Assembly (NCBI GenBank): GCA_021787845.1
Contig: JAJYLH010000028.1
Location: 1-64,000 of the forward strand
Reading direction: 5' to 3'
Length of the DNA: 64,000 nucleotides
Source: Myxococcales bacterium
GTDB lineage: Bacteria > Myxococcota > Myxococcia > Myxococcales > JAJYLH01
Shown here: piece after piece, positions 1-8,237 of the stretch
Layout: the number at the start of each line of letters is the position of its first letter
How positions within the stretch are numbered: the first letter of the stretch is position 1
Translations under genes and position numbers: made by a program
The notes under the pieces: model-generated
What the model was told of the DNA's origin: nothing
What the model saw: only the letters and a program-made list of their open reading frames with translations
Databases searched by the model: none

Positions 1-131
1 GCGCTGCCCCGCCTCCACCAAAAACCGGAACCGCTCCCCACCGGCTTACCCGCCCGCATTCACCAATGCCCACGGTCCCTTTCTCGCGAGCAGAGACGGG
101 TCATTTCTCACGAGCGCTGAAGGCAATCGAT

Positions 132-317
132 GAGTCTCCCGGGAGGTACCCCACACCCCCCGCGAGCAATCGGCGAGTCTCCCGGGAGGTGTACCACACC
201 CCTCGAGAGCAAAGGGTGAGTCTCCCGGGAGGTACCCCACACCCCCCGCGAGCAATCGGTGAGTCACCCGGGAGGTACCCCACACCCCCCGCGAGCAATC
301 GGTGAGTCTCCCGGGGG
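132..317. repeat. 43-bp tandem repeat, four copies plus a stub
   Basis: Units start at 132, 175, 218 and 261, with a truncated fifth at 304, all spaced exactly 43 bases. Each begins close to GAGTCTCCCGGGAGGTACC and carries the perfect palindrome CTCCCGGGAG; the second unit has diverged in its right half. The array lies just past the 3' end of the sensor kinase gene on the minus strand. No gene in bases 1-350 can be supported. Confidence 0.9.
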
Positions 318-354
318 TGCCCAAAACGCCACGCGGGCGCCCCCTGCTTCCGCT

Positions 355-1827
355 TCACCCTTCCTTGTCGTCGCCGGGCAGCTCGACGAAGAAGGTCGCG
401 CCCCGGTCGACCGCCGCCCGCGCGGAGACCTGCCCGCCGTGCCGGTGGATGATGCGCTGCACGGTGGCGAGGCCGATGCCGGTGCCGGGAAACTCGTCGG
501 TCGTGTGCAGCCGCGAGAACGGCGTGAAGAGCTTGTCCACGTACGCCATGTCGAAGCCCGCGCCGTTGTCCTTGACGAAGAAGCCCGGTCCCTCGGGCCG
601 CTGGCCGACCTCGATGCGCGGCCGCGCGGCCTTGCTCGTGAACTTCCAGGCGTTCGACAGGAGGTTCTCCAACGCGATGCGCAGCATCCGCGCGTCGGCG
701 AAGACCGTCAGCCCCGGTGCCACGTCGAGCTGGACCGTCCGCTCCGGCGCGGCCCGGGCCAGCTCCTCGCCGATCGAACGCGCCATCTCGGTCACGTCGA
801 CCCGCGACCGGCGCAGCTCGGCTCGGGTGACCCGCGACAGCCTGAGGATGTCGTCGATCAGCTCCGCCATGTGCTGCGCCGCGGCCCGCACCCGGTGCAG
901 GTAGTCCTGGCCCTTCGGCGGCAGGGCTTGCGCGTAGTCCTCGACCACCGCCGCGCTGAAGCCGTCGATGGCCCGGAGCGGCGCGCGCAGGTCGTGCGAG
1001 ACCGAGTAGTTGAACGCCTCGATTTCGTGGTTGACGCGCTCGAGCTCCGCTTGCCGCGCCTGGAGCTTGCGATTCAAGTCCTCGAGGTTCGCCGCCATGC
1101 GGTTGGCGAGCCGCGCGACCTCCGAGAGCTCGTCGTCGCCCCGGACCTCGACCGCGGTCACAAACTCACCGCGCCCGAACCGCTCGAACCCCGCCGCGAG
1201 CGCCCCGAGCGACCGGACGATTTGCAGCGCGAGGCCCACCGCCAACAAGAGCACCAGCACGACGAGGCCAATCCGGATGAGCATCCTAAGAAGCCAGGCT
1301 TCGGAGATCAGGCGCCGCACTTCCCGGAACGCGCTGGAGAGCTTGCCCCGGTCGAGCACCACCGTGCTCTGGATTCCGGCTTGCGCCTGCCGCTGGAACG
1401 CCTGCATCCGGGCGATGTCCGCGGTCAGCTCGAGCCCGCTCTCGCCGCGGATGAGCCGGCGCGACACGTCGGTCGCGGCCAGGTACCAGCGGTCGATGGC
1501 CTGGTCGAGCGCCAGGAGCGCGTCGCGCGGCACGATCGGCGGCGCGTGCCCCAGCTCGGCGATCAGCGCGGCCTCGTCGCCTCGGGTCGCCTCGACCGCG
1601 GCCAGGTCCTGGGCGGACGCGGCGTCCTCCAGTTTCCGGGTCAGGTCGGTGAACCGGCGCTGCGCGTCGTTGCCCAAGTCGATGAGCGGCAGATAGTCGC
1701 GCTCGATGGCGGCGAGGCTCGCGCGCTCACGGCGCTCCTGCTCGAGGTCGACCGCCACCAGAATCGCCTGGAGCACCGCGGTCGACAAGACGATGACCGC
1801 CAGCTTGCCTCGAATGGTCCAGCGCAC
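355..1827 (-). CDS. Membrane sensor histidine kinase with HAMP domain
   Basis: The protein is a sensor histidine kinase of about 490 residues that should autophosphorylate on His and pass the phosphate to a response regulator. A first membrane segment spans about residues 6-26, followed by a periplasmic helical sensor region of about 155 residues and a second membrane segment near 182-204. A HAMP-like linker and coiled coil follow, then an H-box (YSVSHDLRAP, His about 278), an N-box (NLLSNAWKF) and G-boxes (DNGAGFDM, GTGIGLATV) of an HATPase_c domain. The H-box is of the type seen in phytochrome-like kinases. The start is taken as the GTG at 1827, seven bases after a GGGGG stretch; a TTG two codons upstream is also open. 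Its partner is not adjacent, but a free response regulator lies at 4291. Confidence 0.92.
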   Translation of the reverse strand: MRWTIRGKLAVIVLSTAVLQAILVAVDLEQERRERASLAAIERDYLPLIDLGNDAQRRFTDLTRKLEDAASAQDLAAVEATRGDEAALIAELGHAPPIVPRDALLALDQAIDRWYLAATDVSRRLIRGESGLELTADIARMQAFQRQAQAGIQSTVVLDRGKLSSAFREVRRLISEAWLLRMLIRIGLVVLVLLLAVGLALQIVRSLGALAAGFERFGRGEFVTAVEVRGDDELSEVARLANRMAANLEDLNRKLQARQAELERVNHEIEAFNYSVSHDLRAPLRAIDGFSAAVVEDYAQALPPKGQDYLHRVRAAAQHMAELIDDILRLSRVTRAELRRSRVDVTEMARSIGEELARAAPERTVQLDVAPGLTVFADARMLRIALENLLSNAWKFTSKAARPRIEVGQRPEGPGFFVKDNGAGFDMAYVDKLFTPFSRLHTTDEFPGTGIGLATVQRIIHRHGGQVSARAAVDRGATFFVELPGDDKEG

Positions 1828-1874
1828 CGTCAAGCCCCCATCGGATATCCAGTTGTCTCAGGGCTCGGCCGCCG

Positions 1875-1905
1875 CCCCCCTCCCCCGCAAGGGCGCGGGA
1901 GAGGG
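1875..1905. repeat. CTCCCCC-type hairpin repeat, copy 1
   Basis: An imperfect inverted repeat of the form CCCCTCCCCCGC ... GCGGGAGAGGGG lies between the kinase gene and the phosphate-binding gene. A second copy with the same arms lies at 2307-2337. Such G/C hairpins are usual intergenic repeats in large high-GC genomes. Confidence 0.6.
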
Positions 1906-1975
1906 GACAAGAGCCCGCGCGAACGCGCGAGAGGATATGGCTCCGCGCTGTCTCAAATGGGAATCGAAATTGGAG

Positions 1976-2165
1976 TTGGAGCCGGACACGCCAGTGTCGG
2001 GTGCAGGCAAGGACTTCGAGAACCGTTGGGCACGGGCTTGCCCCCCGCCGCATGCTGACGCCGCCCCCAACGGCGGGGGACAAGCCCTGGGACAAGCCCC
2101 CGCCCTACAATCCTCATTCGCGTTGCCGCGCCTGCACCCGGACACTGGCGTGTCCGGCTCCAATT
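1976..2165. repeat. 190-bp inverted-repeat element (CCGGACAC family)
   Basis: The left end (1976-2009) reads TTGGAGCCGGACACG and runs on to GGTGCAGGC. The right end (2130-2165) is its near-perfect reverse complement, so the terminal inverted repeats are about 33 bases. Inside are GGCGGGGGACAAGCC-type hairpins. The same ends and the same internal hairpin occur at 19146-19320. It encodes no protein and resembles a MITE or compound REP element. Confidence 0.85.
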
Positions 2166-2187
2166 TCGGCCGAGAAGGAGAATGATC

Positions 2188-2301
2188 ATGAACGTCATCT
2201 CGTTCCCCGCCACCCACGCGAAACGGCGCAGAGCCGAGGATATCCGCTTGGAGATCGCCTCTCGAGAGCTCGGGCAAATCCACGACAACTCAACGAACTC
2301 C
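2188..2301 (+). pseudogene. Possible small gene truncated by a repeat
   Basis: AAGGAG at 2175-2180 sits seven bases before an ATG at 2188. The reading begins MNVISFPATHAKRRRAED and continues as a plausible charged helix for about 37 residues. It then runs into the hairpin repeat at 2307-2337 and reads on only as antisense of the next gene. This looks like the head of a small protein gene whose 3' part was replaced by repeat DNA. It is a weak call resting on the ribosome-binding site and residue composition only. Confidence 0.25.
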
Positions 2302-2306
2302 TCATC

Positions 2307-2337
2307 TCCCCTCTCCCGCGCTATTGCGGGGGAGGGG
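2307..2337. repeat. CTCCCCC-type hairpin repeat, copy 2
   Basis: The arms TCCCCTCTCCCGCG and CGGGGGAGGGGG form a hairpin ending 15 bases before the stop codon of the minus-strand phosphate-binding gene. It could act as that gene's 3' stem or terminator, but there is no T-run to confirm this. Confidence 0.55.
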
Positions 2338-2352
2338 GCGGCGGCAAAGCCC

Positions 2353-2799
2353 TCATTGAACCTTGACGGCGTGGACGGTCGGCGGGAGAACCGTGTCGCG
2401 TGCGACGTAGCCGACGGCGCCCCGGTGGCTCGCGACATAGCGCAGGACCTCAGCGTCGGTCGCGAGCTCGGGCGGCGGCACGTCGCGGCCCGAGAAGATC
2501 GACTGCTCCCAGGCGTTGCGGACGGCCGCGACCGAGCGCCCCAGGATCTGCTCGTCGAACGACCGGCGGGCTCGCGCTCGAGGGATCAGATCGACCGGCA
2601 GCGCGGCCGCCCCGTCCGGCCAGCGGGTCTCGCGCTTGAGGAAGAGGTCTCGGAGAAGCGTGCGTTGCACACTCTGGAGTGGGTTGGCGGCGTTGACGAC
2701 GACTCGGAACTCGGGAACGGCGGAGATCACCGCGGCCGGCGCTTGCGCCAGGGTGAAGAGCGACACGACCAGCAGGCCCAGTCGGACCGCCGACGGCAT
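2353..2799 (-). CDS. Phosphate-type periplasmic binding protein, short form
   Basis: This 148-residue protein has a signal peptide (residues 1-20, ending near LAQAPAA). Its single domain resembles the short PBP-like proteins annotated as PstS-type phosphate substrate-binding. Recognisable segments are FRVVVNAANP, LFLKRETRWPDG and the AVGYVA segment near the C terminus. It is about half the length of a classical two-lobed PstS, so it may sense or deliver rather than feed an ABC transporter; no Pst permease or ATPase is nearby. It follows the porin-like gene by 35 bases on the same strand, so the two are probably one operon. The ATG at 2799 was chosen because it opens the signal peptide. Confidence 0.75.
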   Translation of the reverse strand: MPSAVRLGLLVVSLFTLAQAPAAVISAVPEFRVVVNAANPLQSVQRTLLRDLFLKRETRWPDGAAALPVDLIPRARARRSFDEQILGRSVAAVRNAWEQSIFSGRDVPPPELATDAEVLRYVASHRGAVGYVARDTVLPPTVHAVKVQ

Positions 2800-2834
2800 C
2801 TGTGCTGGGGGTGCGCTGCCCAATCGCCCAGCTC

Positions 2835-3971
2835 CTAGAAATACGCCGTCGTGCGCACCAGCACCAGGCCCCAGTCCTGAGTCAGCTTGCCCAGGTCTCC
2901 ATTTCCGACTCCGTTGAGCGCCGCTTGCAGTCCCGCCGTACCGTGAAGGTAGTGCAGCTCCAGCTTGACGAGCCAGTGCATCGTGAGGTCGTACCGGAAC
3001 GACAGGGCGACGTCGTGTTGGAAGCTCCCCGGGGTCGTGCGATGGAAGATGTCGGAGAACAGCCCCGCGTAGTAGAGACCGGCCTCGAGGTCGTCGGTGA
3101 ACCGCCAGGCGCCTTGCACGTAGTAGCGCTCGCTGATCAGCATGCCGGTGGGCACGTTCGACAGCTTCTGGGGCGGCGTCACGAAGGTACGCACGTTCCA
3201 GCGGCCGTACTCGGCGTCGAGCCGCAGCCGGCCACGCAGATACTCGACCGATGCCAGCCACAGCAGCGCGTGCAAATCGACGTGCGTCATCTTGCCTTGC
3301 GCGACCGTATCGGCGATGGCCTGCGCGCCCAGCACGCTCGCACCGAAGGTCAGCCCGTCGAGCGGCGTCTCCCAGAGCAGGCGACCATCCGCCATCCAGG
3401 GCACGTCGACGGTCCACCCGGGCGGCGCGCCCTCCGGCAGAGGCACGTAGATGGTGCCGCCGACGAGGGAGTACGCCAGGGCGCCGGCGGGTCCGATCTC
3501 TCTTCGCCCGTACAGGTCGAGGCCGGTCGCGGAGAGCAGGAAATTGCGGGAGATGAGTGGGTAGACCGACTGCGGGAGCAGAACCGTGAGCCGGCCGGGA
3601 TCGTAGTCCGACAGCTCGTTGAAGAGCCCGAACGGCACCTTCACCCGGCCCGCGCGTAAGCCCAGCCAACTGTACCGGTGCCAGTCGAGATAGTACCAGT
3701 CGAACTCGGTCTCGAACCCGCCCTGCGAGCCGATCTGACTGGAGAATATCTGCGCGCCCATCCTCAACGACGGGCTGAAGACCTCGGTCGCGTTGAGGGC
3801 GGCCTCGGTGAGCTCGAAGCTGCCGCGGTGCGACTTGGCGAGATAGTCGTTGGCGCTCGACTTGAGCGCCGCCGGGCTGATGAAGCCGTGGAATTCCGGC
3901 CCGTCGAGGGCGCTGGCGACCGCCGAGAGCGCCATGACCCCGACAAGGAGCGCGGCCGTGATTCGACACAT
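2835..3971 (-). CDS. Outer-membrane porin-like beta-barrel protein
   Basis: This 378-residue protein starts with a signal peptide (MCRITAALLVGVMALSAVASA). It then has the alternating hydrophobic, aromatic-rich pattern of an outer-membrane barrel and ends in an aromatic residue (TTAYF), as barrel proteins do. Segments such as GLRAGRVKVPFGLFNE are typical of phosphate- or maltoporin-like barrels that sit beside short PstS-like proteins. It precedes the phosphate-type binding protein in the same operon, suggesting uptake or sensing of an anion across the outer membrane; the substrate is inference. A longer reading from 4049 has no signal peptide at its start and is less likely. Confidence 0.75.
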   Translation of the reverse strand: MCRITAALLVGVMALSAVASALDGPEFHGFISPAALKSSANDYLAKSHRGSFELTEAALNATEVFSPSLRMGAQIFSSQIGSQGGFETEFDWYYLDWHRYSWLGLRAGRVKVPFGLFNELSDYDPGRLTVLLPQSVYPLISRNFLLSATGLDLYGRREIGPAGALAYSLVGGTIYVPLPEGAPPGWTVDVPWMADGRLLWETPLDGLTFGASVLGAQAIADTVAQGKMTHVDLHALLWLASVEYLRGRLRLDAEYGRWNVRTFVTPPQKLSNVPTGMLISERYYVQGAWRFTDDLEAGLYYAGLFSDIFHRTTPGSFQHDVALSFRYDLTMHWLVKLELHYLHGTAGLQAALNGVGNGDLGKLTQDWGLVLVRTTAYF

Positions 3972-4114
3972 GGGAAGTCCCGTGAGGCGGCGCGCGCGAC
4001 CGAGCGCCGAGCCGCCGTCCGAGATGGACACCGTATCGAGCCAGCGCAAGGTCGAGGGCTCGATTCTGGATTCAAGGGCTTTCCGGTTCGCTCGGGCTCA
4101 GCGCGGGTTCTTCT

Positions 4115-4182
4115 CCCGTGGCACGGGCGTCCTCGCCCGTGAAACCAGCGCGGCCTTCCACGGGCGAGGACGCCCGTGCCAC
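4115..4182. repeat. Inverted repeat of the GGGCGTCCTCGCCCGT family
   Basis: The left arm CGTGGCACGGGCGTCCTCG (from 4118) is matched in reverse complement up to 4182. A longer copy with the same arms lies at 25882-25977. It sits in the gap between the divergent porin and response-regulator genes and encodes nothing. Confidence 0.8.
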
Positions 4183-4290
4183 GACGTGATGATGCCACGA
4201 TGTGATGCCCGTGCCCACGACAAGCGGGCTTGCTGCACCTCCGACGGCGGACCTAAGGTTCCGGGGAGTCGTGGTGTGCCGGAGGTGCGC

Positions 4291-4722
4291 ATGCATGCCG
4301 ACCAGCCGATCTTGCTCATCGAGGACAACCCCGACGACGTCGAGCTCACCCTGCGCGGCTTGCAGGAGAACGCGATACACAACCGCGTCGTGGTGGCCAA
4401 GGACGGGGCCGAGGCCGTGAGCCTGCTCGTCGGCAGCGCGTCCGGCGCCCCGATGGCCGTCCTCCCGGCCGTGGTGCTGCTCGATCTGAAGCTTCCGAAG
4501 CTCAGCGGCATCGAGGTGCTCCGGCGCATCCGCGAAAACGCCCGCACGCGCCGGCTGCCGGTGGTCGTCCTCACCTCGTCGAACGAGGAACGCGACGTGG
4601 TCGCGAGCTACGAATTCGGCGCCAACAGCTTCGTGCGCAAGCCGGTCGACTTCGACGAGTTCCGACGAGCGGCCCGCGAGCTCAGTCTTTATTGGCTAGT
4701 CCTGAACGAGCCACCGCCCTGA
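4291..4722 (+). CDS. Single-domain response regulator (Rcp1-like)
   Basis: This 143-residue protein is a stand-alone REC receiver domain. It has the acidic pair in LIEDNPDD, the phospho-acceptor Asp65 in VVLLDLKLPK, the conserved Thr/Ser in LTSS and Lys117 in VRKPVD. The C terminus SLYWLVLNEPPP is the signature tail of Rcp1-type regulators that partner with phytochrome-like kinases. It has no output domain, so it likely relays phosphate or acts by protein contact. GGAGG at 4281-4285 precedes the ATG at 4291. The REC-PAS-kinase gene starts 19 bases downstream, so they are one operon. The kinase at 355-1827 has the H-box type usually paired with such regulators. Confidence 0.93.
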   Translation: MHADQPILLIEDNPDDVELTLRGLQENAIHNRVVVAKDGAEAVSLLVGSASGAPMAVLPAVVLLDLKLPKLSGIEVLRRIRENARTRRLPVVVLTSSNEERDVVASYEFGANSFVRKPVDFDEFRRAARELSLYWLVLNEPPP

Positions 4723-4741
4723 AGAGGCGGCGGAGAGACCG

Positions 4742-6262
4742 ATGCGGCTCGAGGTGTTGCTCGTCGAAGACGATCCGAACGATGCCGAGCTCCTGATGCG
4801 CGACCTGACGCGCGGGGGCCTGTCGGTCGGGTGGACGCGCGTCCATTCGGCCGAGCAGTTCGGGAAGGCCCTCGCCGAGCGGTCGTGGGACGTGATTCTC
4901 GCCGACTACTCGGTGCCGGCTTTCGACGCGCTCCAGGCGCTGCGCCTTTTGCACGCGGCGGAGCAGGATCTCCCGTTCATCGTCGTCTCCGGCGTCATCG
5001 GCGAAGAGGCGGCGGTGGAAACGCTCAAGGCGGGCGCGCACGACTTCATCTCGAAGAACAAGCTCTGGCGTCTGGCGCCGGCGGTCGTGCGGGAAGTCCG
5101 CGAGGCCAGGGTGCGGCGCGAACGGCGCGAGGCGCTGGAACGGCTTCGCGACCTCGAGGCGCGCCACCGGCGAACCGTGGAGAGCGTGCGCGACTACGCG
5201 ATTTTCATGCTCGACCTGGACGGCCGGGTGGCGAGCTGGAATCCGGGCGCCGAACGGGTGCTGGGCTATTCGGAGCAAGAGATCGCCGGCCATCCGTTTT
5301 CGGCGCTCGTCAGCGCCGATCCGCAGGAGGAGCGGGCGACGCAAGCCCGCCTCGCGGCAGCCGAGAACGAGACCTTCTGCCTGGAAGGCTTCTTCCGGCG
5401 GCGGGACGGGAGTCGATTCTGGGCCGAGTGTACCGCCGACCCGATTCGCGAGGCGGCGCGGCGCATCGGTTTCTCGGTGGTCCTGCGGGACACGAGCGAG
5501 CGTAAGCGCCTGGTCGACGAGCTGCGCCGGGCGATTCGCTCCCACGAGAGCTTCATGTCGGTCGCCTCGCACGAGCTCAGGACGCCGCTGACCGCCTTGC
5601 GCCTGCAAATCGACACCTGCGGCCGTCTGCTCCAGACGCCAGGGACGGCCCCGAGCCGAGAGACCCTCATCGCGAAGATGCAGGTGGTTTGCAGGGCGCT
5701 GGAGCAGTTGAACAGCCTGGTGGAACGGCTGACGGACATCGATCGCGTCACGACCGGCCAGATGCCGCTCGACCGCGAGCGGCTCGACTTGGGAGAGCTG
5801 GCCCAAGCGGTGGTCGCGCGGTTCAAGGCGGAGCTCGACCAGGCCGGATGCCCGATCCGCTTTGTCGAGCACGCGCGCGCCCGGGGGCAATGGGACCGCG
5901 TGCGCGTCGACGGCATCATCTCGAACCTCTTGTCCAACGCCCTCAAGTACGCGCCGGGAAAGCCCATCGACGTGACCGTCGGCGAGGCGGGCGAGAACGC
6001 CGTCCTGACGGTGACCGACCACGGCATCGGCATCGAGCCCGCGGAGCAGCAGCGCATCTTCGAGAAGTTCGAGCGCGCGGTGCCGGGAAGGCAGTACTCG
6101 GGTCTCGGCTTGGGGCTCTGGATTACCCAGCAAAGCGTGCGCGCCCACGGCGGGAGCATCGAGGTCCAGAGCGAGCCCGGCCACGGCGCCTCGTTCGTCG
6201 TCCGCCTGCCGAAAGAGCCCGGGCTGGCACAGACCGCGAGCGAGACCGCAACGGAGATGTAG
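4742..6262 (+). CDS. REC-PAS-histidine kinase (hybrid sensor)
   Basis: This 506-residue soluble kinase has three parts. Residues 1-125 are an N-terminal receiver domain (VEDDPNDAE, Asp55 in LADYSVPA, Lys near 105). Residues 140-255 are a PAS domain (YAIFMLDLDGRVASWNPGAE). The rest is a HisKA domain with His277 in SVASHELRTPLTAL, followed by HATPase_c (NLLSNALKYAPG, DHGIGI, GLGLGLWI). There is no membrane segment. The receiver at the N terminus means the protein is probably controlled by an upstream kinase through phosphorylation of Asp55, for which the tandem regulator gene is an obvious neighbour. The ATG follows a GGCGGAGAGACC region with GGAG at a workable distance. Confidence 0.93.
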   Translation: MRLEVLLVEDDPNDAELLMRDLTRGGLSVGWTRVHSAEQFGKALAERSWDVILADYSVPAFDALQALRLLHAAEQDLPFIVVSGVIGEEAAVETLKAGAHDFISKNKLWRLAPAVVREVREARVRRERREALERLRDLEARHRRTVESVRDYAIFMLDLDGRVASWNPGAERVLGYSEQEIAGHPFSALVSADPQEERATQARLAAAENETFCLEGFFRRRDGSRFWAECTADPIREAARRIGFSVVLRDTSERKRLVDELRRAIRSHESFMSVASHELRTPLTALRLQIDTCGRLLQTPGTAPSRETLIAKMQVVCRALEQLNSLVERLTDIDRVTTGQMPLDRERLDLGELAQAVVARFKAELDQAGCPIRFVEHARARGQWDRVRVDGIISNLLSNALKYAPGKPIDVTVGEAGENAVLTVTDHGIGIEPAEQQRIFEKFERAVPGRQYSGLGLGLWITQQSVRAHGGSIEVQSEPGHGASFVVRLPKEPGLAQTASETATEM

Positions 6263-6630
6263 CCGCCGGAAAATCGCTTGGGTGCAGCGGCGTTGGGATC
6301 CTAGATGAAATGCCACGATCCCGATCACTGCCCAGGTCGAGATCACTACGCGGAGCGCGGGCTCGCGCCCGCAACCCGATCGATCGGACTCGGACCGTCA
6401 GCGCGGGCCATCTGGCCCGGCACGCCACCGAGCGCGATCCTGCCGGGCCAGACGACCAGCACTACTGACTTGCTGCGCTGCCTCGATAATCTGCGCACGC
6501 CGGCAAGATTTCGCGGCTTGGAAGCTCAGGGCTCTCGAGGACGTTTCAACCTGAGCTAACCGGACGCCGGTCCGACCGGGTCGGCTGCGGGTGCGGTACC
6601 GACTCGAACGCGGGCCGGCGGGCGGCTCGG
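6263..6630. other. Gap with no recognised gene
   Basis: This is a convergent gap between the kinase gene and the minus-strand lipoprotein gene. No convincing reading frame, RNA or member of the repeat families was seen. It should contain the transcription ends of both flanking operons. Confidence 0.5.
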
Positions 6631-7074
6631 TCAGAGCGAGGTGTAGACTTTGGGCGCGGTGCAGGCGCTCTGGCCGTCCGAGGCGTCGCTCGCGGAGTAG
6701 TAGTAGGAGACCGACTTGAAGCCCGGGTCGCAGCACGACGCCACCGCTCCGGCCGGCGGGCACTCCTTGCCCTGCACGAAGAGGTTCGTCGAGCCCACCG
6801 TGCAGGTGATGCTGCCGGGGGGATAGCCCTTGTCGAGGTAATAGGTCACGCACTTCTGCAGGCCCTGCGAGCGCCAGTCGCACATCCCGTAGATGCCGTT
6901 GACCGTGGAAGGCAGGCAGGTCATCGCCTTCGGGTTGCCGTTCCCGACCTGGCCGCCGGACCCGCTCCCGGCATCGCTGCCCGAGTGGTTACCGCTGTTG
7001 TTGTTTGCGTTGCCGCTCGGCCCGCAGGCGAGGCAGAGGGTCGTGAGGACGATCGCGAAGAGGCTACGGGTCAT
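6631..7074 (-). CDS. Small Cys-rich lipoprotein of unknown function
   Basis: This 147-residue predicted lipoprotein has the signal MTRSLFAIVLTTLCLACGPS, whose lipobox LCLAC puts Cys17 at the acylated position. A Gly/Ser/Asn/Asp spacer (residues 20-45) of the kind common in myxobacterial surface lipoproteins follows. The C-terminal domain of about 95 residues has eight cysteines, including a CC pair (VASCCDPGF), suggesting a small disulfide-rich exported domain. No family was recognised. Its ATG overlaps the stop of the frameshifted MYXO-CTERM gene by ATGA, so translation is coupled. Confidence 0.8.
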   Translation of the reverse strand: MTRSLFAIVLTTLCLACGPSGNANNNSGNHSGSDAGSGSGGQVGNGNPKAMTCLPSTVNGIYGMCDWRSQGLQKCVTYYLDKGYPPGSITCTVGSTNLFVQGKECPPAGAVASCCDPGFKSVSYYYSASDASDGQSACTAPKVYTSL

Positions 7075-7354
7075 CGGAGTTCTCCTTTTCGTGCGAGGTG
7101 AGAGAAACGCCGGCGCCAGCCGGCGATGAGAAGGACCAGGCCGAAGAGCGCGCCGTCGAGGCTCGCGGTGCCGCAGCCGCATCCCCCGGTGGCTGGCTTG
7201 CTTGTCGAGCCTGGCGTGGTGCGGGTCGTCCCGGCGTCGGCATGGGTCGAGGAGGTGCCCGCGTCACGACCGGTCGAGGTCGTGCCCGGGTGTCGATCCA
7301 TTGGTAGTCCGGCGGCGCCGCCAGGGCGAGGACGATCGAGAGCGGGATCACCAT
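7071..7354 (-). pseudogene. MYXO-CTERM-type surface protein, apparently frameshifted
   Basis: The ATG at 7354 opens a signal-peptide-like stretch (MVIPLSIVLALAAPPDYQW). In another frame the same DNA encodes a Thr/Ser/Gly/Asp linker ending in GCGCGTASLDGALFGLVLLI followed by an Arg cluster, which is the layout of the MYXO-CTERM sorting tail (Cys motif, hydrophobic helix, arginines). One base missing from the CCCGGG run near 7285-7293 would join the two into a single protein of about 94 residues. The start lies two bases after the upstream stop and the tail's TGA overlaps the next ATG, so operon spacing supports an ancestral intact gene. It may be a true pseudogene, a phase-variable gene or an assembly error. 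Confidence 0.55.
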
Positions 7355-7356
7355 GG

Positions 7357-8079
7357 CTACTGCACCGACCAGACGGCGGGGTAGCCGTCGGCGACCTCGG
7401 CCTTCTGGACCTTGTCGATCGCTTCGGCGAACGCGGCGAGGATAGCGTCCTTCTGGACGCACTGATCGAGCGCGTCGGGGCCGACGACGTAGCGCTCGTA
7501 GTGGACTGAAAGCGCCTGTCCCAAGGCCATGAGTTGGGCGGAGGCTTTGCTCATCAGCATGACCGCCGCGCCGCCTGCCGGGGGCGGGCCGTCCGAGCGC
7601 TTCGCGAGCTTCGCGAGGTCGAAAGCGGCGGCTTCGATCCGCGCGTTGCCGTAGCTCGAGTGCGGTATCTCGTAGGTGCTCGACGGGCCCAGGGTCTCGA
7701 TGGTCACCCGCGGCTGGAGACCGACCATCCCCCACGGCATCGCCAGGTCGACGGTCACCATCATGATTCCGTCGACGCCGAGCTCCTTCGCGAAATGGAT
7801 GGAGACCAGGTTCCCTCCGTCCTTCCAGAGGTCGCCGAAGACCGAGTCGTCCTGGCCGGTGATGTTCAGGCTCTTCGGGTAGAGGTTGCGGATGAACCGG
7901 ACCTCGACGGTCGCGTCCTTGAGATCATCGGTCTTCGAGGTCAGCGCCCCGCCGATGGCATGGTTGAGCGTCTTCGCGAGGTTCGTCATCATGCTCGCGC
8001 AGTGCAGGCTTCCCAAGAACGCCGCCAAGGTCAGCAGCGCCAGGGTCCGCGAGCGAAGTCTTTCTCCGAAGTGTTTCAT
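7357..8079 (-). CDS. Predicted lipoprotein of unknown function
   Basis: This 240-residue protein has an N-terminal export signal with a lipobox-like LGSLHC (Cys27). The mature part is a single mixed alpha/beta domain with ordinary composition (for example VEVRFIRNLYPKSLNITGQD and GVDGIMMVTVDLAMPW). It has no internal repeats and no motif that I recognise. It is the first gene of a tight minus-strand cluster with the frameshifted MYXO-CTERM protein (two-base gap) and a small lipoprotein. The cluster probably makes a set of envelope proteins. The ATG at 8079 is preceded by AAGGGAGAAGAGAC. Confidence 0.8.
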   Translation of the reverse strand: MKHFGERLRSRTLALLTLAAFLGSLHCASMMTNLAKTLNHAIGGALTSKTDDLKDATVEVRFIRNLYPKSLNITGQDDSVFGDLWKDGGNLVSIHFAKELGVDGIMMVTVDLAMPWGMVGLQPRVTIETLGPSSTYEIPHSSYGNARIEAAAFDLAKLAKRSDGPPPAGGAAVMLMSKASAQLMALGQALSVHYERYVVGPDALDQCVQKDAILAAFAEAIDKVQKAEVADGYPAVWSVQ

Positions 8080-8237
8080 GTCTCTTCTCCCTTCGAGCGT
8101 TCAAGCGAAGTTCACAGCGTGCCCATCCGGTTCACACACTCGGCGGGCGACTCGCGGAATCCTCCGCGCTCGTCCTGCGCTACTCGCCCGAAGGATCTTG
8201 TCGCCACGCGCAGATTCTCGATGCGGCGCGCCAACGA

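Noticed and set aside
6263-6630. Short plus-strand frame near 6305-6559 and a tRNA-like GACTCGAAC stretch near 6600
   Set aside because: The frame has no ribosome-binding site and atypical composition. The tRNA-like bases do not fold into a cloverleaf with an acceptor stem.
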